A stretch of DNA of 64,000 bases from Sphingomonas mali NBRC 15500. GTDB lineage: Bacteria > Pseudomonadota > Alphaproteobacteria > Sphingomonadales > Sphingomonadaceae. The DNA lies in assembly GCF_001598415.1 (NCBI RefSeq), contig NZ_BCYX01000005.1, positions 124,001 to 188,000 of the forward strand. Direction: 5' to 3'. Position 1 is the first letter of the stretch. Each line of letters opens with the position of its first letter. Position numbers and translations under genes: made by a program. Shown piece by piece: positions 54,267 through 61,180 of the stretch. Below the pieces are notes generated by a model, which saw only the letters and a list, made by a program, of their open reading frames with translations, had not been told where the DNA came from and ran no database searches.

Positions 54267-55589
54267 ATGACCTTGCCCCCATCCCCCGCGCCCTATCCCT
54301 GGATTGACGTCGTCATCATCCTCGTCCTCGTCGGGGTGAACGGGGTGTTCGCGATGAGCGAGCTGGCAATCGCCTCGTCGCGCAAGGCACGGCTGGAGGC
54401 GCTGGCGCGGACCGGCAGCCGCGGCGCGCGTGCCGCGATCAACCTGGCGGCCGATCCGGGCAAATTCCTGTCGACGGTACAGGTCGGCATCACACTGATC
54501 GCGGTTATCTCGGGCGCTTATTCGGGCGAAGCGCTGGGCGGACCGACTGCGATCCGCCTGCAGCAATGGTTCGGGTGGAGCACCGAATTCTCCGACAAGG
54601 CCGGGTTCGCGCTGGTGATCGGCCTCACCACCTTCCTCTCGCTGATCGTCGGCGAGCTCGTGCCCAAGCAGATCGCGCTGCGTTCGCCCGAACCCATCGC
54701 CGCGGTGATGGCGCTGCCGATGACCTGGCTCGCGCGCATCGCGGCGCCCGTGGTCTGGCTGCTCGATTCGACCAGCTCAATGCTGTTCCGGCTGATCGGC
54801 CTGAGCCATGACAGCGAGGACCAGGTGACCGCCGAGGAACTCCATTTGATCGTCGCCGAGGCGTCCAAATCGGGCGTGATCGAGGAGCATGAACGCTCGA
54901 TCATCTCGGGCGTGGTGCGGCTCGCCGACCGGCCGGTACGCGAGGTGATGACGCCGCGGACCGAAGTCGATTGGCTCGATATCGGGCTCGACGATGCCGG
55001 CATTCGCCAGAAGCTCGCGACGACGGCGCACACGCGGTTGCCGGTGGCGGAAGGATCGGTCGATGCGGTGATCGGCGTGGTCCAGGCGCGCGACATCGTT
55101 GCCGCGGCGATCCGCGGCGATCGCCTCGATCTCAAGGTGCTGATGCGCTCGGCGCCGATCGTAATCGATCAGCTCGACGCAATGGACGCGCTGGTGCGGC
55201 TGCGGCGCGCCGAAGTGCCGATGGCGCTGATCCACGACGAATACGGCCATTTCGAGGGCATCGTGACGCCGGCCGACTTGCTCGCCGCGATCGCGGGGGC
55301 GTTCGCGTCGGACAGCGACCCGCACGAAAGCCCCGATTTCGTCCAGCGCGAGGATGGCAGCTATCTGGTCGCCGGCTCGGCTTCGGCCGATCTCGTCGCC
55401 GAGAAACTCGACCTCAATCTGCCCGACGATCGCGACTATGCGACCGCCGCCGGCCTGGTTCTGGCGGCGCTCAAGCGACTCCCCGAGGAAGGCGAGAGCG
55501 TCGTACAACAGGGCTGGCGCTTCGAGGTGGTCGACCTCGATGGCCGCCGGATCGACAAATTATTGGTGTCGAGAGCGCGCGGCGAGTGA
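54267..55589 (+). CDS. Hemolysin-family/CNNM transporter (DUF21, CBS, CorC_HlyC)
   Basis: 440 residues. Four N-terminal TM helices in the DUF21/CNNM domain (VIILVLVGVNGVFAMSELAI at the start, LVPKQIALRSPEP after), two CBS domains (VMTPRTEVDWLDI and VLMRSAPIVIDQLDAMDALV) and a C-terminal CorC_HlyC domain (DGSYLVAGSASADLVAE...LPDDRDYATAAGLVL). CNNM relatives transport Mg2+ or Co2+. Gene stop overlaps the GTG start of the next gene (GTGA). Confidence 0.93.
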   Translation: MTLPPSPAPYPWIDVVIILVLVGVNGVFAMSELAIASSRKARLEALARTGSRGARAAINLAADPGKFLSTVQVGITLIAVISGAYSGEALGGPTAIRLQQWFGWSTEFSDKAGFALVIGLTTFLSLIVGELVPKQIALRSPEPIAAVMALPMTWLARIAAPVVWLLDSTSSMLFRLIGLSHDSEDQVTAEELHLIVAEASKSGVIEEHERSIISGVVRLADRPVREVMTPRTEVDWLDIGLDDAGIRQKLATTAHTRLPVAEGSVDAVIGVVQARDIVAAAIRGDRLDLKVLMRSAPIVIDQLDAMDALVRLRRAEVPMALIHDEYGHFEGIVTPADLLAAIAGAFASDSDPHESPDFVQREDGSYLVAGSASADLVAEKLDLNLPDDRDYATAAGLVLAALKRLPEEGESVVQQGWRFEVVDLDGRRIDKLLVSRARGE

Positions 55590-56080
55590 CGCCTTTCGAG
55601 GCCAAAGCGAGCCGCTGGCGCGTGTTGCTGTTGCTCGCCGGCGCGATCGGCTTCGTCGCGATCGGTATTTGGCTGCTCCGGCTGGATGCGCCGACGACGA
55701 GACGCACCTTGGTGGCTTGGGCAGGGATCATCATATTCGGGGTGCTCTTCCTGATCGGCCTGCCGCGCTTATTCCAGCAGGGTGTCGTGCTCCGCATCGA
55801 TGCGCGAGGGGTCTGGTGGCGCCAATGGTCCGACCAGACGATCCCCTGGATCGCGATCGAGCGGATTTCGGTTGGCAAGATACAGCGCCAGCGTTTCGCA
55901 TGCCTGTTCCTGACCGATCCGCGGGCGTTCCCGTCGGCCACGCTGCAGGGCAAGCTGGCACGCGCGAATAAGGCGATCGGCTTTGGCGACATCGCGCTCA
56001 ACATATCTGGCACCGACCAATCGTTCGACGCCATGATGGCGGCGATCACCAGGTTCGCGCCGGCCGGCCTGTTGCGCTAG
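55586..56080 (+). CDS. Two-TM protein with PH-like domain (STM3941-like)
   Basis: 164 residues from GTG 55586, coupled to the preceding gene by a 4-nt overlap. Two TM helices (WRVLLLLAGAIGFVAIGIWL and VAWAGIIIFGVLFLIGLPRL) are followed by a PH-like strand set (VVLRIDARGVWWRQWSDQTI, PWIAIERISVGKIQ). This resembles the STM3941 family of unknown function. It overlaps the convergent gene at 56077 by 4 nt. Confidence 0.78.
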   Translation: MTPFEAKASRWRVLLLLAGAIGFVAIGIWLLRLDAPTTRRTLVAWAGIIIFGVLFLIGLPRLFQQGVVLRIDARGVWWRQWSDQTIPWIAIERISVGKIQRQRFACLFLTDPRAFPSATLQGKLARANKAIGFGDIALNISGTDQSFDAMMAAITRFAPAGLLR

Positions 56081-56910
56081 CCCAGCTTCCCGAACTCCGC
56101 TTCGTAAGCTGCGGTGTCGCCCGCGGCGAGCAGCGTCGCCTGGTCGATCCAGCGATCGCGCTCCATCCGCCCGGTGAACGCGCCCAATTGCACGTCGAGC
56201 GCGGACGCCTCGTCGGGCGATAGCGCGGCAAGCTGATCGACGCGGGTTATGCCGCGCTCCGCGAGCATCGCGGCCACCTTGGGACCGAGCCCCTTGATCG
56301 TGGTCAGCGCGAGCGCTCCCGCGACATTCGGTGCCGGTGCGGGGGGGGTGGGCGGCGGCGACGGTTCTGGCGGTACGGCGACTGGCTCCGGCACCGGTGC
56401 GGGTTCCGGCGGTGGCGGTGGGGCTGCCGCTTCGGTCGCCGCTTCGGCTGGTGTCTCGACGGCCGGTTCTGGCGCCCGCACGGGCTCCGTTATCGGCTCC
56501 GGCGTCTGCGGAGCCGGTTCCGGTTCGGCTGCCGACGCAGCGATCGGCTCCGGCGCGAGTTCGCGTGCCGCCAGGGGCCGCGGTTCGACCTGGCGGGTGA
56601 CCGGAGGAGCAGGTGGGCTCGGCGGTGTTTCCGGTTCGGGCTCGGGATGCGGCTCGTCGCGTGGCAGGCCGGCATCGACATCCGTCGGTGGCGGCGGGGG
56701 GGCGGGGGGCAAGGTCGCGCCCGCTTCCTCGGCGCGCTCCTCAGCAGCTTCCTCGACGCGATTGCGCTCGCGCGCTTTCTTCTGCCCCCAGATCATGCCG
56801 GCGATCACCAGCACCGCGAGCAGCGCGATCACGATCAGCACGATGACGGTCCAGTCCTGGAAGATATAGGAGGCGGCACTGACTGGTGGCGGGGAAGCGG
56901 CGGAGTCCAT
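56077..56910 (-). CDS. Membrane protein with proline-rich linker and helix-hairpin-helix domain
   Basis: 277 residues. An N-terminal TM helix (WTVIVLIVIALLAVLVIAGM), a charged segment (RNRVEEAAEERAEEAG) and a ~140-residue Pro/Glu/Ala-rich spacer lead to a C-terminal HhH/SAM-like domain (LTTIKGLGPKVAAMLAERGI, then TRVDQLAALSPDEASALDVQ) of the type found in NADH-dehydrogenase-E-like and DUF4332 proteins. HhH domains bind DNA or other proteins. The membrane anchor plus long spacer suggests tethering of DNA or a complex. Not recognised further. Confidence 0.85.
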   Translation of the reverse strand: MDSAASPPPVSAASYIFQDWTVIVLIVIALLAVLVIAGMIWGQKKARERNRVEEAAEERAEEAGATLPPAPPPPPTDVDAGLPRDEPHPEPEPETPPSPPAPPVTRQVEPRPLAARELAPEPIAASAAEPEPAPQTPEPITEPVRAPEPAVETPAEAATEAAAPPPPPEPAPVPEPVAVPPEPSPPPTPPAPAPNVAGALALTTIKGLGPKVAAMLAERGITRVDQLAALSPDEASALDVQLGAFTGRMERDRWIDQATLLAAGDTAAYEAEFGKLG

Positions 56911-57015
56911 GAACAGTTTTCCCGAACGACGAAACGCCTTCTATCCTAGAGGGGGAGTGGCCGTTTCGCCAGTGATCGGGGTCAGGTCGGTGGCCGCTCG
57001 GCTTGGCATGGCCGA

Positions 57016-58278
57016 TCAGCCCTCACGCGCAATCTCGCGCCAACCGATGTCGCGGCGGCAAAAGCCGCTCGGGAAGTCGATCGCATCGACCGCGCGATAG
57101 GCGGCGGCCTGCGCCGCGCGGACGTCGGCGCCGCGTGCGGTCACCGCGAGGACACGGCCGCCCGCCGCGACGAGCCGGTCATTGGCGATCCTGGTGCCGG
57201 CCTGGAATATTTTCGCCCCGGCTGCCTCGGCAGCTTGGATCCCCTGGATAGCGCCGCCGGTCTCGGGCGTGCCGGGATAGCCTGCTGCCGCCATCACCAC
57301 GGTCAGCGCGACATCGTCGCTGAACACGGGGGCGGGCGCCTCGGCCAGCCGACCTTGCGCGATCGCCAGCAGCAGCGGCAGCAGGTCGCTGTCCAGCCGC
57401 ATCATCAGCACCTGGCACTCGGGGTCGCCGAAGCGCGCGTTATATTCGATCAGCTTTGGCCCATCGGCGGTCAGCATCAGCCCGGCATAGAGCACGCCTG
57501 AATAAGGCATGCCTTCCGCCGCCAGCGTGGAGATGGTCGGCGCGACGATCTCGTCGAGCGCGCGACGTTCGAGCTCGGGAGTCAGCACGCGCGCGGGGCT
57601 ATAGGCGCCCATGCCGCCGGTATTGGGGCCGGTATCGCCATCGCCGACGCGCTTGTGATCCTGCGCCGATCCGAACGCGACCATCGCGCTGCCGTCGGTG
57701 AGGACGAACAGGCTGACTTCCTCGCCCTCCAGGAATTCCTCGATCACCGCGCTGGCGCCCGGTTCGGCGAACAATGCCTCGACCGCATCCTCGGCTTCGT
57801 CCGCCGTCATCGCGACGACGACGCCCTTGCCGGCGGCCAGTCCATCGGCTTTCACCACGACTGGCGCGCCGAACGCCGCAAGCGCGGCGCGCGCCTCGTC
57901 CAGCGAGTGGACGGCACGATAGCCCGCGGTCGGGATGCCGGCGCGGTCGCACAGCGCCTTGGTGAACGCCTTGGATCCTTCGAGCTGGGCCGGCGCCTTG
58001 TCGGGGCCGAACACTGCCAATCCCGCGGCGCGCAAGTCGTCGGCTATCCCCGCGACCAACGGCGCCTCGGGACCGACCACGATCAACTCAACGTGGTTCG
58101 CGCGGCAGAAATCGATCACCGCGTCATGGTCCGTGACGTCGATCGCGACGAGCTCGGCGCTTTCCGCTATCCCCGGATTGCCGGGTGCGGCGAAGAGTTT
58201 GGTGAGCAGTGGCGATTGCGCGAGCTTCCACGCGAGGCCATGTTCGCGTCCACCCGATCCGATCAGCAGGACGTTCAT
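57016..58278 (-). CDS. purD: Phosphoribosylamine-glycine ligase (GAR synthetase)
   Basis: 420 residues from ATG 58278. N-domain [23 protein letters not shown]-grasp segment [59 protein letters not shown]. Second step of purine biosynthesis, cytosolic. The start codon overlaps that of xseA head-to-head by 2 nt. ORF residues upstream to 58380 are antisense to xseA. Confidence 0.96.
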   Translation of the reverse strand: MNVLLIGSGGREHGLAWKLAQSPLLTKLFAAPGNPGIAESAELVAIDVTDHDAVIDFCRANHVELIVVGPEAPLVAGIADDLRAAGLAVFGPDKAPAQLEGSKAFTKALCDRAGIPTAGYRAVHSLDEARAALAAFGAPVVVKADGLAAGKGVVVAMTADEAEDAVEALFAEPGASAVIEEFLEGEEVSLFVLTDGSAMVAFGSAQDHKRVGDGDTGPNTGGMGAYSPARVLTPELERRALDEIVAPTISTLAAEGMPYSGVLYAGLMLTADGPKLIEYNARFGDPECQVLMMRLDSDLLPLLLAIAQGRLAEAPAPVFSDDVALTVVMAAAGYPGTPETGGAIQGIQAAEAAGAKIFQAGTRIANDRLVAAGGRVLAVTARGADVRAAQAAAYRAVDAIDFPSGFCRRDIGWREIAREG

Positions 58279-59650
58279 GCCCGACCCTTTTCCAGAAGAT
58301 TCGCCGCGGCTGGTAGCCGAGGCCATGCCCGGCGACAATTCCGCCGCCGAAAGCGTGTCCGAACTGTCGGGGCGGCTCAAGCGAATGGTCGAGGGCGAAT
58401 TCGGCCGCGTTCGGCTGCGCGGCGAGATTTCGGGATGGAAGCGCGCCGCCTCGGGCCATTGCTATCTGAGCCTGAAGGACGATCAGGCCGTCATCGACGG
58501 TGTGATGTGGAAAGGGCAGGCGGCATTGATCCCGTTCAGCCCGCAGGACGGGATCGAGGTGATCGTCAGCGGCAAGCTGACCACTTATCCCGGCCGGTCC
58601 AAATACCAGATCGTCGTCGACCGCATGGAGCTGGCGGGCGAGGGCGCGCTGATGGCGCTGCTCGAAAAGCTCAAGGCGCAATTGGGTGCGGAGGGGCTGT
58701 TCGACCAGAGCCGCAAGAAAGGCTTGCCGTTCATGCCGCGCGTGATCGGCGTCGTGACCTCGCCGACGGGTGCCGTGATCCGCGACATCCTGCATCGCCT
58801 TGCCGATCGCTGCCCGACGCATGTCCTGGTTTGGCCGGTCAAGGTGCAGGGCGACGGTGCGGCGCGGGACGTCGCCGCGGCGATCGCCGGATTCGACGCC
58901 ATCGCGCCGGGCGGGCCGGTGCCGCGTCCCGACCTCGTCATCGTGGCGCGCGGCGGCGGGTCGGTCGAGGATCTATGGGCATTCAACGAGGAAATCGTGG
59001 TCCGGGCGATCGCCGCTTGCTCGATCCCGCTGATCTCCGCGGTCGGCCACGAGACCGATACCAGCCTGTCGGACCATGCCGCAGACCTCCGCGCGCCGAC
59101 ACCCACCGCGGCAGCCGAAATCGCGGTGCCGGTGCTCGCCGACTTGCGGCTGGGGCTCGATTCGTACGCGCAACGCGCCGAGCGGTGCGCGCGGCGCTAT
59201 GTCGAGCGCGGGCGCGAGCAGAGCAGTGCGCTTGCGCGGTTGCTGCCCAAGCGCGACGCCTTGCTGGGCCCGCAGCGCCAACGTGCCGACGACAATGCGC
59301 AGCGGCTCGACCGGGCGCTCGAACGGCGCATCACCCTGGCGCGTGGCCAGCTCGACCGCAGCGCCGGCGCGTTGCGGCCAGCGATGCTGACGCAACGTCT
59401 GTCGGCGGCACGCGATCGGTTGGCGGGCGCCTGGAAACTGGTCGAGGCGCTCAACCCGAGCCATGTACTCGACCGCGGCTATGCCTGGGTCGAGGCCAAG
59501 ACGGGGGGCGTGCTGACCAGCGCGACCGCGGCGCGCAAGGCCGGGGCGCTGGTGCTCCATTTTGGTGACGGCGACGTCGCGGCGCGGGTTGAGGGCGCGA
59601 GCGGCAAGGCATATGTAAAGGACACGCCGGGGCAGCCGACCTTGCTGTGA
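58277..59650 (+). CDS. xseA: Exodeoxyribonuclease VII large subunit
   Basis: 457 residues from ATG 58277 (AGGA 6 nt upstream, inside purD). N-terminal OB domain [40 protein letters not shown], then [39 protein letters not shown] and [20 protein letters not shown], which form the conserved core with catalytic residues. Degrades single-stranded DNA with XseB. ATG 58325 is a shorter alternative. Head-to-head with purD. Confidence 0.95.
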   Translation: MPDPFPEDSPRLVAEAMPGDNSAAESVSELSGRLKRMVEGEFGRVRLRGEISGWKRAASGHCYLSLKDDQAVIDGVMWKGQAALIPFSPQDGIEVIVSGKLTTYPGRSKYQIVVDRMELAGEGALMALLEKLKAQLGAEGLFDQSRKKGLPFMPRVIGVVTSPTGAVIRDILHRLADRCPTHVLVWPVKVQGDGAARDVAAAIAGFDAIAPGGPVPRPDLVIVARGGGSVEDLWAFNEEIVVRAIAACSIPLISAVGHETDTSLSDHAADLRAPTPTAAAEIAVPVLADLRLGLDSYAQRAERCARRYVERGREQSSALARLLPKRDALLGPQRQRADDNAQRLDRALERRITLARGQLDRSAGALRPAMLTQRLSAARDRLAGAWKLVEALNPSHVLDRGYAWVEAKTGGVLTSATAARKAGALVLHFGDGDVAARVEGASGKAYVKDTPGQPTLL

Positions 59651-59698
59651 CGGTAACCGGGTTGGCCCGACTTTTTTGAGATTTCGAGGATCGCTGCA

Positions 59699-59899
59699 AT
59701 GCTGATGTCCAATACCGATCGGCCGGCGCGCCTCCACTATATGGCCAATGGCTTTCGCGTGCTGGTGCCGGGGGGGCATGTGACCTGCGCGATATCGGGG
59801 GTGCCGATCGCGCTCGACGATCTGCGTTATTGGAGCGTCGCGCGCCAGGAGGCCTATGCCAGCGCCGAGCTCGCACTAGAGGCTGAAGGACGGAAGTGA
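59699..59899 (+). CDS. DUF2093 domain-containing protein
   Basis: 66 residues matching the DUF2093 pattern: ARLHYMANGFRVLVPGGHVT, CAISGVPIALDDLRYWSV and RQEAYASAELAL. Short proteins of this family are common in alphaproteobacteria next to xseA; function unknown. Its stop overlaps the M23 gene start by 4 nt (59896-59899). Confidence 0.9.
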   Translation: MLMSNTDRPARLHYMANGFRVLVPGGHVTCAISGVPIALDDLRYWSVARQEAYASAELALEAEGRK

Positions 59900-60816
59900 A
59901 ACGCGCGCGGCGCTGGGTCCTCGGCCTCGCCGCGCTGACCTCGCTGGGTAGCTGCGTCGAACCGGGCTCGCCGCCTGCCGCGCGCCCCGCGCCGGTGACG
60001 GTCGTCACCCCACCGCCGCCCGCGCCACGGATGCCGACGGTCCCGCTCGGCGATTTCAGCTTCAAGGGCAGCATGATCCAGGGCGGATTGCTGATCGGCA
60101 CCGCGCCCGCCGGGGCCCAGCAAGTCAGCTTCAACGGCGATCAGGTGCCGGTGGCGCCCGATGGCCGCTTCGTGATCGCCTTCGACCGCGATGCCGGGCC
60201 GGTGGCGACCGTGGCCGCGACGCTGGCCGACGGCCGCTTGGTCTCGCGCACGCTGACGATCAATCCACGGGCATGGGACATTTCGCGCCTGTCGACATTG
60301 CCAAAATATCCTGTGCCGATGCCGCAATTCGAGAAATTGCGCCCGGTCGAAATCGCCCAGATCAACGCGGCGCGGAGGCAGGATACGGGGGCCGCCGGGT
60401 GGCGTCAGCCGTTCATGTGGCCGGCGACCGGACGGATCTCGACCCTGTTCGGATCGCAGCGCATCTATCGCAACGGCGAAGCGGGATCGTATCATTCGGG
60501 CACTGACGTCGCGGTGCCGGCGGGAACCCCGGTGCTGGCGCCGGCCGACGGCGTCGTCATCCTGGCCTCCGATCATCCCTTCCTGCTCGAAGGCAATCTG
60601 CTGATGATCGACCATGGCATGGGGCTCAACAGCGCGCTGATGCATTTGTCGCGGATCGTCGTGACGCCCGGCCAGGCGGTGAAGCGGGGGCAAATCGTCG
60701 CGTTCTCCGGCGCGACTGGGCGCGTGACCGGCGCGCATCTTCACTGGAGCCTGCGCTGGCGGAATGCGAAGATCGACCCACTGCTGGTCGCGGGGCCGAT
60801 GCCGGCGGTGAAATAA
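59896..60816 (+). CDS. M23 family peptidoglycan endopeptidase, lipoprotein
   Basis: 306 residues. Lipobox LGSC (Cys20) after a hydrophobic leader, so probably lipid-anchored, then a Pro-rich stretch and a LytM/M23 domain. The zinc ligands are seen in SYHSGTDVAVPAGTPV (HxxxD) and GAHLHWSLRW (HxH). Also VLAPADGVVILASDHPFLLE and LLMIDHGMGLNSALMHLS (second His). Cuts peptidoglycan cross-bridges or acts as an adaptor in envelope remodelling. Coupled to DUF2093. Confidence 0.93.
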   Translation: MKRARRWVLGLAALTSLGSCVEPGSPPAARPAPVTVVTPPPPAPRMPTVPLGDFSFKGSMIQGGLLIGTAPAGAQQVSFNGDQVPVAPDGRFVIAFDRDAGPVATVAATLADGRLVSRTLTINPRAWDISRLSTLPKYPVPMPQFEKLRPVEIAQINAARRQDTGAAGWRQPFMWPATGRISTLFGSQRIYRNGEAGSYHSGTDVAVPAGTPVLAPADGVVILASDHPFLLEGNLLMIDHGMGLNSALMHLSRIVVTPGQAVKRGQIVAFSGATGRVTGAHLHWSLRWRNAKIDPLLVAGPMPAVK

Positions 60817-61180
60817 CGCGAGGTGCCACGCGCTATGGCCACGACGCATCACACACATTGCGGAGCGCGAAAATGACGGGCGTTCATGTAAGAATTCAAG
60901 ACGAACGCGCAAACGACATTTCCCATGGATCAACGACTTGCGCCCCCGCTAGTGGAAGCCGAGGCTCGCTACCGACCGGTTCTCGCATACCGGTGTGACT
61001 TTCGTGTAACTCTCTGCTGCAAATCGGCAATCAATCCTGGTTCCGGCTTTACAACGATCGTCTCGAAGGTAACCAGTCGCCCATTCCGGACAGGCGTAGG
61101 GGCCTGCCGGTACTGGGGGCTCATGATTCGCGCCGGTAAACGAGCGTGGGCGTGGCCCGCTACATGGGGATTACACACCG
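60817..61180. other. 364-nt gene-free region before the TonB receptor
   Basis: No convincing coding frame or RNA gene. It contains ACCGGT-TCTCGCAT-ACCGGT at 60975-60994 (two copies of a self-complementary hexamer 8 nt apart) and the stem CAGGC-GTAGGG-GCCTG at about 61094-61109. It likely holds the promoter and leader of the TonB-dependent receptor gene. Confidence 0.5.

Noticed and set aside
60975..60994. ACCGGT repeat as a regulator site for the TonB receptor
   Set aside because: Hexamer repeats of this size occur by chance in GC-rich DNA, and no regulator is linked; noted only in the gap description.
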